Positions 26,862 through 35,586 of a DNA stretch of 64,000 nt are shown here, piece by piece. Numbering within the stretch: the first letter of the stretch is position 1; every line of letters starts with the position of its first letter. Under the pieces are notes generated by a model, which made no database searches, was not told where the DNA came from, and worked only from the letters and a program-made list of their open reading frames with translations. A program made the position numbers and the translations under genes. Origin of the DNA: Pullulanibacillus sp. KACC 23026 (GTDB lineage Bacteria; Bacillota; Bacilli; Bacillales; Sporolactobacillaceae); NCBI RefSeq assembly GCF_029094525.1, contig NZ_CP119107.1, forward strand, positions 3,534,001-3,598,000, given 5' to 3'.

Positions 26862-27521
26862 CTATAGCTCTCCTAACAACTGCTTAATTTCCAAAAGCGC
26901 TCTTTTAGGACTTGAGAGAACCGGTTTACCTGTGGCCTCATTCAATGTTTTTTCCATCCTTGCCATTGATCCTTGAGCTAATACGAACACATCTACTTGA
27001 TCAGACAGTTGCTTAGCTGTTTCTAAAATTTTCTTATCATGTTCTTCTGGCCTCCCAGAGACTAACGCTTCATAGGCCCCTTCAGATAATCCATCAATAA
27101 GTACAACCTCTTTATCTATATCTTTAGCCTGTTTCTCAATTAATCGGATTGTTGGATTCAGCGTTGTCGAAAGTGTCGCCAATACACCTATTTTTTTATA
27201 TTGGGTGACCGCTTCCTTTGCCATTGATTCATCAATCTTTACAATTGGCTTGTCAATAAATTGACGAGCAAGATCCGCCACTTCTCCAACCGATGAACAC
27301 GTGTTTAAAATAAGATCCGCATTCATATCTGCCCCATTTTGATAATATTGAAATAAACGCTTCTTAACAGGTGATGTCACTTCACCCGCTTTTACGACAT
27401 CATTTATTAAGCTGTCATCAATGATATTAATTAATCGACAATCCGGTAATGCTTCATCAAAAGCTTGCTTAACGAGTTCCGCTAACCCCTGCCCCGTATA
27501 GACAGCAACAACCGTTTTCAT
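26862..27521 (-). CDS. Asp/Glu/hydantoin racemase superfamily protein lacking the second catalytic Cys
   Basis: 219 residues with the tandem alpha/beta layout of the superfamily and the first active-site motif LNTCSSVGE. At the place of the second cysteine the sequence is VLAQGSMARM, so Ser replaces Cys. The protein has only one other Cys (in PDCRL), so a standard two-base racemase mechanism is doubtful. It may instead be an isomerase, decarboxylase or maleate-isomerase-like member acting on a sugar-derived acid. It is the first gene of the long operon ending at 10690, behind a cre-like site and the shared operator. AAGGAGG gives it a strong ribosome binding site. Confidence 0.75.
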   Translation of the reverse strand: MKTVVAVYTGQGLAELVKQAFDEALPDCRLINIIDDSLINDVVKAGEVTSPVKKRLFQYYQNGADMNADLILNTCSSVGEVADLARQFIDKPIVKIDESMAKEAVTQYKKIGVLATLSTTLNPTIRLIEKQAKDIDKEVVLIDGLSEGAYEALVSGRPEEHDKKILETAKQLSDQVDVFVLAQGSMARMEKTLNEATGKPVLSSPKRALLEIKQLLGEL

Positions 27522-27551
27522 ATGAAAAACCTCCTTATTTTAATTAGAAAC

Positions 27552-27565
27552 GGTAAGCGCTTCCA
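27552..27565 (-). promoter_or_regulatory. cre-like CcpA site before the 27521 operon
   Basis: On the minus strand TGGAAGCGCTTACC fits the cre consensus at all positions but the last. It lies 30 bp upstream of the first gene's ATG and downstream of the shared operator, the same order as at 10516-10626. Confidence 0.7.
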
Positions 27566-27667
27566 ATAACTGACAATAATTACTGTTTTTTTTCGTGTTT
27601 TAACCACTTAATCAAAGATCTACATTTATTATGTTTATTTTCTCACTAGAATTAAGTAAAAAAAATA

Positions 27668-27702
27668 GAACATATCTAAGGTCCAGATGTTCATTTTGAA
27701 GA
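27668..27702 (-). promoter_or_regulatory. Putative operator copy 2, shared with 10592-10626
   Basis: Plus-strand GAACATATCTAAGGTCC then AGATGTTCATTTTGAAGA, 28 of 35 bases identical to copy 1. It lies about 150 bp upstream of the racemase-like gene and 100 bp upstream of the cre-like site. The most plausible binding protein is the adjacent YesN-type response regulator. Confidence 0.6.
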
Positions 27703-27764
27703 TCTAATCCTTAAATAGGCTCTTTCTTTAGAACTTATGTGTATGGCAAAATAAACGTGCAGAG

Positions 27765-27943
27765 TTGCCAATCTTGTTTCCGACCTGACCATAACGTCTC
27801 TTCATTGAGTTAAAGCAACTCAGTTTCTACTCCCCCATAAATATCGCAGCAAGGCGGCCATTGCCAATTGGTAAGGCTTCCGTCCATTCAAGTGGCCGGT
27901 TGTATCTATTAAAATTCCAGGTAATACCACCTCTATCTCTCAT
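27765..27943 (-). pseudogene. Decayed N-terminal remnant of a second GH95 gene
   Basis: From an ATG at 27943 the minus strand encodes RYNRPLEWTEALPIGNGRLA and AIFMGE, then a stop (27827-27829). LPIGNGRL is the GH95 N-terminal signature seen in the intact enzyme at 19244-21643. After a short shift of frame, LNEETLWSGRKQDW follows, which corresponds to LNEDTLWSG of the intact gene in the correct order and distance. The ATG overlaps the response-regulator stop as ATGA, so the lost gene was once translationally coupled to it. The other ~95% of the gene is absent; the remaining 200 bp up to the operator show nothing coding. Confidence 0.8.
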
Positions 27944-28722
27944 ACGTTGTATTTAAAATGTTCACGATATTCTCCCGGTGTCACCCCTGTATACTTCTTA
28001 AATACACTGAAAAAATGACGAACGTTCTCATATCCGACTTTTTCTGAGATGACATTAAAAGATAGGTCTGGTTCTCTTACAATTAATTCTTTGGCTTTTT
28101 TAATTCGATATAAATGGATATATTGAATAAAAGTCAAACCGGTTTCCTTCTTAAATAGAGAGCTGATGTAATTGGGGTGGAGATAAACATGTTCTGCAAT
28201 TTCATCAAGTGAAAGATCCTTATTATAATTTTTATCGATATGACCAATTATTTTTTTGATATTTTTAGACATGTTTGCGTTTTCATTTTTGAATATCCCT
28301 TCATTTTCCACTTCATGTACGACTTGATTCTTTGCGGGATTTTTTATTTGGAGTAACTCAACCGAAACATTTGAAAGAACATTAAACAATTCTGTTTTAT
28401 TTACTGGTTTAAGCAAATAGTCAATGGTCCGGCATCTTATGGCTTGTTTTAAATAGCTCTTATGATCAAATCCCGATAGGATCACAAAATTATGACACGT
28501 CCCTCGAGCACGAAACTCATTAATTAATTCAAAGCCGCTCATTTCAGGCATTTGAATATCAGTAATTAATAAGTCAGGTTTAAAATGATCTAACTTTTCC
28601 AAAGCATCAACTCCATCACTCGCACTTTCAATTTCAGACCATGGGGTATTGCCGTTTTGTATGATTTTCATTAACCCCTTTACAATAAGAGGTTCGTCAT
28701 CAACAATCATTAAATTCAACAT
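27940..28722 (-). CDS. AraC-type response regulator (YesN-like)
   Basis: 260 residues. A receiver domain (1-120) has acidic pocket DDE at 8-10 and phosphorylation site D55 in LLITDIQMPE. A C-terminal double helix-turn-helix AraC domain (about 155-255) includes SLDEIAEHVYLHPNYISSLF and the final YENVRHFFSVFKKYTGVTPGEYR. It would bind DNA after phosphorylation by the histidine kinase encoded 11 bp upstream and probably activates the sugar operons. The 35-bp motif at 10592 and 27668 is its likely site. Starts at ATG 28722 behind GGGGGAG. Confidence 0.93.
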   Translation of the reverse strand: MLNLMIVDDEPLIVKGLMKIIQNGNTPWSEIESASDGVDALEKLDHFKPDLLITDIQMPEMSGFELINEFRARGTCHNFVILSGFDHKSYLKQAIRCRTIDYLLKPVNKTELFNVLSNVSVELLQIKNPAKNQVVHEVENEGIFKNENANMSKNIKKIIGHIDKNYNKDLSLDEIAEHVYLHPNYISSLFKKETGLTFIQYIHLYRIKKAKELIVREPDLSFNVISEKVGYENVRHFFSVFKKYTGVTPGEYREHFKYNV

Positions 28723-28733
28723 CCATACTCCCC

Positions 28734-30527
28734 CTATTTTTGAATTTTAAGAATTAATGAAGTCCCATCGTTCAAGCGGCTTTTAACTTCTAAACCGGAA
28801 TCGGCACCAAAAAAGGCTTTAATACGCTCACTGACATTATACAACCCTAAACCTGAACTCTGAGTTCTTAAATTCGTTTTTTCTAAGGTATTGTTTAGAA
28901 CGCCATTAATAACCGCTAACCTTTCTTCTGTTATCCCTGGTCCATTATCTGAGATTTTCACCATAGTATGCAAATCAGTTTCTTTAATATCGATGGTAAT
29001 AAATCCCTTTTTTCTAATTCTAGCTAGACCATGATTAATACAGTTTTCTACAAGAGGCTGTAAAATAAACCGAGGACATCTAAAGTTTGTGATCGCAACA
29101 GGCTTGTTTATTTGAAAATTAAGCTTGTCTCCCATTCTAAGCTGTTGAATACTTAAATAATCCTTGATGTTCTCGAGTTCTTCCTCGAGTGTTGTCGAAT
29201 TTCCTTCCACAGAGAGACTATATCTTAAAAGTTTACTAAGCGTATAAGTTGCTTCAACCACTTCTTCATCTTCATTCATTTCAGCAAGCATCCGGATGGA
29301 TTCTAATGTGTTATATAAAAAATGAGGATTTACCTGGGCTTGCAGGACTAAGTAATCCGCTTCTTTTTTTAAAAGCTCTGCTCGATGAACCTTATTCATT
29401 AGTTCATCTATTCTATAAATCAATGAATTATAAGATTCGGTCAAAAGACCGATCTCATCTTTTCCTTTATCCCCCTCATAAGGTGTTAATTGATTTTCAT
29501 CAACATGTCTCATGTGTCTTGCTAGACCTAATATTCGTTGAGTCAAAACGGAAGCCGTTGCATAGTAGATCACAGATAATAGTCCCAACAATCCCAAAAA
29601 TAAAAGGCCAAAAACAAAGGTTTTTTCCTGAATGTTCTTAAACACTTCGTTAACTGGACTAACAACAAAGATCTCTAAATTGCTCGTTTTCATAGTTAAA
29701 GTATTAATTAATAATCTCTTTTTATTGTCAATCCAATAATTATCATGGCTCTTATCGATTACATTCTCACGGTTGGTTAATTGCCTTGTATTTAATGGAA
29801 AGCTTTTATCACGATATAAGACATCCCCATTTTTCGCTTTAATCAGCACGTTAACATTTTTATATCCTTTTACAGTCTTTAAGAGGTTATTAAATATATG
29901 TTGATTAAAAGTGACTTCCAAAACCGCTATTTCATTACTGTAAGTTTCATCATAAACTTTTTGATAGTAAAAGAGATAGGGAGGCGTTTTAGCATTTTTA
30001 TGTTTCTTTGCAATCCACATTCCCTGTTCATTCTTTAACTTATTTAATTTTTTTGAATCTTTATTGGAAAGATGAAGGGAATCAAGGTTCTCTATTTCTC
30101 CAGATACGGGTAAAATATCGAGATTCTTTTTATACAATTTGATAGATTGAATCGATGGATTCCCTAAATGGGCAAACTGAAACATCGGACGGATATACTT
30201 TAAATAATTATACACTTGGTCGCTGGGTGTTAGATACTGTCCTCTAAGATAATCAACAACAATCGGATCATATTGAAAGAGTGAGTAAATAGAATTAACT
30301 TGAGCCAAGTCCACATTAAAACTAGTTCCAGCCTGATTAACAAGACTCTGCTTTCCTGATGTATAGGTGTTCAATATATTGTTATAGAGGTGATTATACA
30401 TAATCACTCCAAAAAAGAGGAGTGGAAGCACAACCAAGAAGAGATACCCTGTAACCATCTTCTTAACAATAGGAACCCTATTTATACTATTAATTCCATC
30501 AATGATCCAACGACTTCTCTGTTTCAT
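28734..30527 (-). CDS. Sensor histidine kinase (YesM-like)
   Basis: 597 residues. TM1 (about 24-44), an extracytoplasmic sensor of about 255 residues, TM2 (about 304-324), HAMP (to about 378), a His-kinase domain with H402 in AQVNPHFLYNTLES, and a HATPase domain with ENCINHGL and GPGITE. The single-pair membrane topology and NPHFLYN box are the LytS/YesM type that pairs with AraC-type regulators. The large outside domain may sense a sugar directly or through the lipoprotein encoded next door. It lies between the importer genes and the regulator. Confidence 0.93.
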   Translation of the reverse strand: MKQRSRWIIDGINSINRVPIVKKMVTGYLFLVVLPLLFFGVIMYNHLYNNILNTYTSGKQSLVNQAGTSFNVDLAQVNSIYSLFQYDPIVVDYLRGQYLTPSDQVYNYLKYIRPMFQFAHLGNPSIQSIKLYKKNLDILPVSGEIENLDSLHLSNKDSKKLNKLKNEQGMWIAKKHKNAKTPPYLFYYQKVYDETYSNEIAVLEVTFNQHIFNNLLKTVKGYKNVNVLIKAKNGDVLYRDKSFPLNTRQLTNRENVIDKSHDNYWIDNKKRLLINTLTMKTSNLEIFVVSPVNEVFKNIQEKTFVFGLLFLGLLGLLSVIYYATASVLTQRILGLARHMRHVDENQLTPYEGDKGKDEIGLLTESYNSLIYRIDELMNKVHRAELLKKEADYLVLQAQVNPHFLYNTLESIRMLAEMNEDEEVVEATYTLSKLLRYSLSVEGNSTTLEEELENIKDYLSIQQLRMGDKLNFQINKPVAITNFRCPRFILQPLVENCINHGLARIRKKGFITIDIKETDLHTMVKISDNGPGITEERLAVINGVLNNTLEKTNLRTQSSGLGLYNVSERIKAFFGADSGLEVKSRLNDGTSLILKIQK

Positions 30528-30549
30528 TATAAACTCCTAGCCTATTACA

Positions 30550-30585
30550 AATTTGGGTAAGACTATTTCTAGTCTTACCCAAATT
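30550..30585 (-). other. Perfect 15-bp stem-loop between lipoprotein and kinase genes
   Basis: AATTTGGGTAAGACT and its exact complement AGTCTTACCCAAATT are separated by 6 nt, directly after the lipoprotein stop codon. On the coding (minus) strand it is not followed by a T-run, so it is not a canonical terminator. It more likely protects the 3' end of the importer transcript or partly attenuates transcription into the kinase gene. Confidence 0.7.
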
Positions 30586-30594
30586 GTTTTATTG

Positions 30595-32163
30595 TTATTT
30601 AACTTTATTGTACTCTTGTTTAACCTTTTTATATTGATCATTTGCATATTTATCTAACTTTTGCAAACCAATTTGATCTGCTGTTTTCATCATATTTTGA
30701 TAGGCTTGTTTAGCTTGAGCCGGAGTTTTTGCTAAATAAATTTTGGTTTGTTCATTTTTAATCATGTTATCTATATTCGCTTGTATGGCCTGTTCGTCTG
30801 ATCCAGACGGTGGAGTCACTGCACCTAATAAAGGATCTGAATCCACATATTGCTTAGCATCCACTTCAGCAGCCGTCTGATCCGAATTAGGAACGTAACG
30901 TTGGACTTGTTCATTAATTCCATCATCGGCTAATAGGCCCCACCACACAACACCCATTTTTTGTTGAACCGTCGTGTCCTGGGAATTATAATTAAATTTC
31001 GGATATCCCCCATTTGCAACTGTTTTGTCCATAGTATAATCTTGGCCTTTAACTCCCCACAATCCTAATTGTTGCCCCTTTTGACTATGCATAAATTGGA
31101 GGAATTTAATTGCAGCTTCAGGATCCTTACAATTTTTTGTTATAAATAAGCCTGACCACCCAGTGGCATTTCCGTATATTTTTGGACTGCTTCCCAATAA
31201 CTTTGTTAATTGAACAATTTTATAATTTTTTCCGTTTGATTTCAATTCAGTGTTAATAGCATCTGTCGCCGTAACATTATTAATCGCAAAAGCTTGCCCG
31301 TTTTCTATCATATCTTTTGCTTTATTTGTATCTGTCCAAGTGAAGTTTTCTGCTTGGATGAGTCCATCGCGATAGAGTTCATTCATAAACATATAATAAT
31401 CATATTGTTTAGGATCATCAATATAATACTTTACCTTTCCATTAATCGTTTCAAATCCTTGATAAGGCACGCCATAATTCACTCGGAAATATTGCCCGAT
31501 TGCACCTGGATTCATGACAAGCGGAGTCATATTTGGATACTTTTGTTTAACTTCTTTTAAAACATTAACTAAATCATCTAAAGAATTAATCTTCGGATCC
31601 CCAAGTTTATCAAGGATATCTTGACGAAGAGAGATGGCCGGGACATTCCCTAACGCTTTTGGTGTATCTTGGAATGTTTGCGGATTAGTAAACCCATTTT
31701 TTATTGAGTATAGATTGCCATCGCTTGCTTGATTTAAAACTCTCGCCATAGGATCAATATTAAAATTACTAATGTTATACTTTTTAATTAATTCATCCCA
31801 GGTATAGGAGATATTCGAGTTCGACATTTGCTGAAAGTTATTAGTTGTAAAGACAAGGTCTGGCAAATCACCTGATGAGATCATCAATGGTAATTGTTGG
31901 GCATCTGTTGCAACTTGTACCTTGAGTTTAACACCCGTTTCCTTAGTAATTTCTTCAGGTATCTTACCTGTCCAATCTTTTAAAGGCCAAAACGTTTGAT
32001 CAACGAAAATGGTTAACGTGACCGGTTTTTTGGAGTTACCAGCTGAATCTGAGCTCTTGTTTGCATCCGTTTTAGTTGAGTTGTTACTACAGGCCATTAA
32101 GATTGAAAATGTTAAAACAAGAATAGCTAAAAACTTGAAATTCTTTCGGATTCTTTTCTTCAT
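30595..32163 (-). CDS. ABC transporter substrate-binding lipoprotein (LplA/YtcQ type)
   Basis: 522 residues, typical of the large LplA/YtcQ class. A lipoprotein signal MKKRIRKNFKFLAILVLTFS runs into the lipobox ILMAC with lipidated C25, then a Ser/Asn-rich linker and a two-lobed binding domain. This class takes up plant-derived oligosaccharides such as rhamnogalacturonan fragments together with LplB/LplC-type permeases, which are the next two genes upstream. No ATPase gene is present in the locus, as usual for this class, which uses a shared MsmX-type ATPase encoded elsewhere. Ribosome binding site GGAGG. Confidence 0.92.
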   Translation of the reverse strand: MKKRIRKNFKFLAILVLTFSILMACSNNSTKTDANKSSDSAGNSKKPVTLTIFVDQTFWPLKDWTGKIPEEITKETGVKLKVQVATDAQQLPLMISSGDLPDLVFTTNNFQQMSNSNISYTWDELIKKYNISNFNIDPMARVLNQASDGNLYSIKNGFTNPQTFQDTPKALGNVPAISLRQDILDKLGDPKINSLDDLVNVLKEVKQKYPNMTPLVMNPGAIGQYFRVNYGVPYQGFETINGKVKYYIDDPKQYDYYMFMNELYRDGLIQAENFTWTDTNKAKDMIENGQAFAINNVTATDAINTELKSNGKNYKIVQLTKLLGSSPKIYGNATGWSGLFITKNCKDPEAAIKFLQFMHSQKGQQLGLWGVKGQDYTMDKTVANGGYPKFNYNSQDTTVQQKMGVVWWGLLADDGINEQVQRYVPNSDQTAAEVDAKQYVDSDPLLGAVTPPSGSDEQAIQANIDNMIKNEQTKIYLAKTPAQAKQAYQNMMKTADQIGLQKLDKYANDQYKKVKQEYNKVK

Positions 32164-32267
32164 ACCCTAACCTCCTAATGATTTTATACTTCGGTATTTA
32201 AAAACAAAACTATTCTAAGAAATCTTCTTAGTAAGTTGGTTTTATACCCTTATAGATAAAATTCATA

Positions 32268-33152
32268 TTAACCTTTGACAGCCCCTATCGTTGCACCTTT
32301 TACAAAATATTTTTGCAAGAAAGGATAGACACACATGATTGGAACAATTGAAATAACCATCGCAGTAATTTCCAACGAGAATGTCGTTGATTGTGCGACA
32401 CTATTCGCATAATCAGCAGCGGCTCCCTGTAAATTTTGAGGAAGATTGGATTCATTAATCACCTGTATCATCTTATAAGTTAGTGTTCTTAAGTGATCAT
32501 TTTGAACATAATAAGCTGAGTCCAACCATGAATTCCATTGTGTCACCCCTATGAATAGAGACATTGTAGCTAAAATGGGTTTAGAAATTGGAAGGATGAT
32601 TGAAAAGAAGATTCTGAGATCACTAGCTCCATCCATCCTTGCTGATTCTTCAAGTTCTGCAGGTATTTCCCTAAAGAAGGAAATAGCTATTAATAAGAGA
32701 AATAAATTCAGCATGGACGGAATCACATATACCCAAAAAGTATTTAGAAGATGAAGATTTCTTAATACGACATAGAGGGGGATAATGCCTCCTGAAAAAT
32801 ACATACCAACGATAAATATCGGAAAATAAACCTTTTTAAACATAAGCTTTTTATTGGATAATCCATAAGCAACCATACTCGTAAAAACAACACCCAAAAA
32901 TGTTCCAACAACTGTTCTGGCAACACTGACAAAAAAGGCTAAGACCCATTTTGGATCGTGTATAATTGTGGTGTAGTTAACCAGAGAAAATTTTCGTGGC
33001 CAGAAGTAGATCCCACCAAGAGAAGCATCTACTCCGTCATTTAACGAAATGATTATTAAATAATAAAAGGGGTAAAAGGTGACAATAAATACTAGAATTA
33101 ACAAAAAGTAATTTATCCCGTCCACAAAATAATCCTCAAGTGTTCTTTTCAT
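32268..33152 (-). CDS. Carbohydrate ABC transporter permease (YtcP/LplC type)
   Basis: 294 residues with six membrane segments (first at about 13-33) and the cytoplasmic EAA loop ESARMDGASDLRIFFSIILP that contacts the ATPase. The C-terminus YFVKGATIGAVKG is characteristic of this permease class. It pairs with the upstream permease 18 bp away. A 105-bp gap separates it from the lipoprotein gene, with an imperfect stem AAGAAatcTTCTT around 32215-32230. Confidence 0.92.
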   Translation of the reverse strand: MKRTLEDYFVDGINYFLLILVFIVTFYPFYYLIIISLNDGVDASLGGIYFWPRKFSLVNYTTIIHDPKWVLAFFVSVARTVVGTFLGVVFTSMVAYGLSNKKLMFKKVYFPIFIVGMYFSGGIIPLYVVLRNLHLLNTFWVYVIPSMLNLFLLLIAISFFREIPAELEESARMDGASDLRIFFSIILPISKPILATMSLFIGVTQWNSWLDSAYYVQNDHLRTLTYKMIQVINESNLPQNLQGAAADYANSVAQSTTFSLEITAMVISIVPIMCVYPFLQKYFVKGATIGAVKG

Positions 33153-33170
33153 AAGGAATCCTCCTTTCCA

Positions 33171-34160
33171 TTAAAAGAGACCCGTTTTGGTTGTTTTCTT
33201 AGCTAACCAATTGCTCCCGAAAATCAAAATAACCGAAATGATGGATTGTAAGAGATCGATTGCCGTTGCATAGGAATAGCGGCCTTGTGCCAACCCCATA
33301 TTGAAGGCATAGGTTTGAAGAATTTGCGATCGATCTGAATTAACACTATTACCTAAAAGGAAGGACTGTTCAAAGTTTGATCCAACCAATCCCCCTCCTA
33401 AGAGGCTTCCAATAGCCAATATAAGTACGACGATTATTGTCCCTCGAATGGCTGGTAACGTTATATGCCAAATCCGTCTTAGACGCCCAGCACCGTCTAT
33501 TTGTGCCGCTTCATAGAGACCAGGATCGATGCCGCTTATTGCTGCCAAAAAGATGATGGTCCACCATCCAGCCTCTTTCCAAATCGCAGTTCCAACAGCT
33601 AATCCCCAAAAATAATTAGGACTTGATAGAAAACCAATTGGCTTGTGGATTATATGCAACCCGATCAACAGATTATTTAATAAACCAGAATCAGCTGATA
33701 GAAAAACTGAAGCTAATCCAGCTACAACAACCCAAGAAATAAAGTGTGGAAAATAACTTGTAGATTGCACAACTTTTTTAAATACCTTATTCCGAACTTC
33801 ATTGATCATGAGAGCCAATAGAATTGGTACAGGAAATGTAAAGATTAATTTCAAAATACTAATTGCAAGTGTATTTATAAGGATTCTTTTAAACTGATAG
33901 TCTGTAAAGAACTCTTTAAAGTATTTTAGTCCTGCCCACTTATCTGTGAAAATACCTCTAATTCCATCTGTAATCGAATAGTCTTTAAACGCCATTAAGA
34001 TTCCAAACATTGGCATGTATTGAAAGATAAAAAGAGCAATCAGGCCCAGGATAACAAAAAGTTGCGGATATTTTTGTTTGGTTAAGCGCTTCCATACGGA
34101 GTTCTTCTTAGTTTTGGATAAAACTGATTTATCTGCCGTCATTTCTGCTTTTAAGCTCAC
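33171..34160 (-). CDS. Carbohydrate ABC transporter permease (LplB/YteP type)
   Basis: 329 residues. A short basic cytosolic N-terminus is followed by six membrane segments, with FQYMPMFGILMAFKDY after the first and the EAA loop YEAAQIDGAGRLRRIWHITLP. It is the first gene of the importer-regulator operon (34160 to 27940). A cre-like site lies 55 bp upstream of its ATG. A second cre-like 14-mer (34081-34094) is inside the coding region and probably incidental. Confidence 0.92.
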   Translation of the reverse strand: MSLKAEMTADKSVLSKTKKNSVWKRLTKQKYPQLFVILGLIALFIFQYMPMFGILMAFKDYSITDGIRGIFTDKWAGLKYFKEFFTDYQFKRILINTLAISILKLIFTFPVPILLALMINEVRNKVFKKVVQSTSYFPHFISWVVVAGLASVFLSADSGLLNNLLIGLHIIHKPIGFLSSPNYFWGLAVGTAIWKEAGWWTIIFLAAISGIDPGLYEAAQIDGAGRLRRIWHITLPAIRGTIIVVLILAIGSLLGGGLVGSNFEQSFLLGNSVNSDRSQILQTYAFNMGLAQGRYSYATAIDLLQSIISVILIFGSNWLAKKTTKTGLF

Positions 34161-34214
34161 TCTCTCACTCCTTCCTTTTGTAAGTTTTCTTATTTATACT
34201 AAGTTTACGATTAA

Positions 34215-34228
34215 TGAAAACGCTTCGA
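34215..34228 (+). promoter_or_regulatory. Possible cre site before the ABC importer operon
   Basis: TGAAAACGCTTCGA agrees with the cre consensus except at the penultimate base. It lies in the A/T-rich promoter region between the RuBisCO-like gene and the permease start. No copy of the 35-bp operator is found here. Confidence 0.4.
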
Positions 34229-34294
34229 TATTGTTTATATTTAAGAATGAAGTGCTCTTTTATTAGATCTTCTAAATTTTGTAATAGATTCATC

Positions 34295-35551
34295 CTAATT
34301 CCTGCCAAATTTATGAATCGCTCGTTTTAAACTTGGATGGTCATTGGCAAATTCGTGAAAATCAACCCCGTGCTTTGCAGCCTCCCAAGCCAGTTTCATG
34401 CTCTCAAAGCCTGCAGAAGGGCCATCTGGATGACCTAAAATCCCTCCTCCTGCGAGATGCATGACATCGTTGGTCTTAATGTTATTAAAAGTTTCCTGTA
34501 CAGTCCCTGCCCATTGACCGTTTGAAATAACAGGCATTGTTTGATTCCCACCTAAAAGAGGCTCGAGACAAGACTTTATTGAATTGATGACCGATTTATT
34601 GCTTTCATAAAATTTTCCATTGAGACCATTCACATGTAAATGATCGGCTCCCGCTAAACGACAAAGTTTTTGATAGGCGGTAAAGTCCATGCCTAGAAAA
34701 GGAGAGCGAGTATACATCCCCCATTGATTCCGATGTCCATGGATCGGAACTTCCGAGAATTTATTGAGATGGGCTAAACCCGCTAAACCAACACTATTTA
34801 TACTGACCATGACACACGTTCCTCCTGACTTTACAACGAGATCATGGTTTTGTTTCAATTCATCGATATCTCCAGTAATGTTAAAGGCATACATGATTTT
34901 TCTGCCTGTTTGATCAGCCGCCGCTTCGATCGCTTCCATTACCGCCGGGACTTTCACTTTTAAAGGAGCATAAGGGGGATTAGCGTTTAATTCATCATCT
35001 TTTATAAAATCAAGTCCAGCCACGGCTAAATCAAAAACCAATTTTTTTAGCTCATCCATTGATAAGCCCACACTGGGTTTCACAATGGTTCCAATGATGG
35101 GGCGATCATAGACATTAAGAATGGAACGCGTCCCTTCAATTCCAAACTTAGGTCCCTGATAGACGTTCATAAACTCATCTGGTAAATTTAAATCTAGTAA
35201 TCGAATCCCTGTTAACTCTTGCAATTCAAATAAATTGCCCGCAACGGTCGCTAAAAGATTGGGAATAGACGGGCCAAAATTATGAAGAGGAAAAGAGACG
35301 GTGATCTCCCCTCTTCTATACAGCCCATCATGTTTTTGGGGAGTTTTTCCACCCGGTAAACTTGGTTGTTTCACCGGCTCCAACTGCTTAATATTAATAA
35401 TTCTAGCACCATGCGTTTTTACTAAATCCTGCGATTCTCCAGGTACAGAAGTAAAAGTTCCGGTCGACTGCTCTCCAGCTATTTTCTCAGCCGCATAATC
35501 CAGTGAATAAGGTGTTTCAACTAAATAAGTAGCTGCTAATTGCGAGACCAT
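34295..35551 (-). CDS. RuBisCO-like protein, OiaX-type (3-oxo-isoapionate-4-phosphate decarboxylase candidate)
   Basis: 418 residues of RuBisCO large-subunit fold. Canonical active-site positions are kept: K158 (VKPS), carbamylated K184 with D186 and E187 in IKDDE, H273 and R274 in HGHRN, H306, K313, S343 in VISNG, and the phosphate-binding GGG in LAGGGILG. Form IV proteins of this kind decarboxylate 3-oxo-isoapionate 4-phosphate in apiose breakdown when paired with a DUF1537 kinase, as at 7375-8751. Methionine-salvage enolase (MtnW) is the alternative but no salvage genes are nearby. There is no sign of a CO2-fixing pathway. Starts at ATG 35551 behind AAAGGAG. Confidence 0.82.
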   Translation of the reverse strand: MVSQLAATYLVETPYSLDYAAEKIAGEQSTGTFTSVPGESQDLVKTHGARIINIKQLEPVKQPSLPGGKTPQKHDGLYRRGEITVSFPLHNFGPSIPNLLATVAGNLFELQELTGIRLLDLNLPDEFMNVYQGPKFGIEGTRSILNVYDRPIIGTIVKPSVGLSMDELKKLVFDLAVAGLDFIKDDELNANPPYAPLKVKVPAVMEAIEAAADQTGRKIMYAFNITGDIDELKQNHDLVVKSGGTCVMVSINSVGLAGLAHLNKFSEVPIHGHRNQWGMYTRSPFLGMDFTAYQKLCRLAGADHLHVNGLNGKFYESNKSVINSIKSCLEPLLGGNQTMPVISNGQWAGTVQETFNNIKTNDVMHLAGGGILGHPDGPSAGFESMKLAWEAAKHGVDFHEFANDHPSLKRAIHKFGRN

Positions 35552-35586
35552 TGAATTCAGCTCCTTTCAAACAACCATCTGATAAA

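Noticed and set aside
29249-29641. 130-codon frame antisense to the histidine kinase
   Set aside because: Shadow of the kinase gene without start signals or domain.
30550-30585. Intrinsic terminator after the lipoprotein gene
   Set aside because: No T-run follows on the coding strand; described instead as a stabilising or attenuating stem.
34081-34094. cre-like GTTAAGCGCTTCCA
   Set aside because: Lies inside the permease coding region and deviates at the end; probably codon-driven, and a better candidate lies upstream.
34295-35551. True RuBisCO and CO2 fixation
   Set aside because: The sequence is a form IV RuBisCO-like protein; no phosphoribulokinase or small subunit is present and the context is sugar breakdown.
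34295-35551. MtnW of methionine salvage
   Set aside because: No other salvage genes are nearby and a DUF1537 kinase is in the same island, favouring the OiaX-type role.
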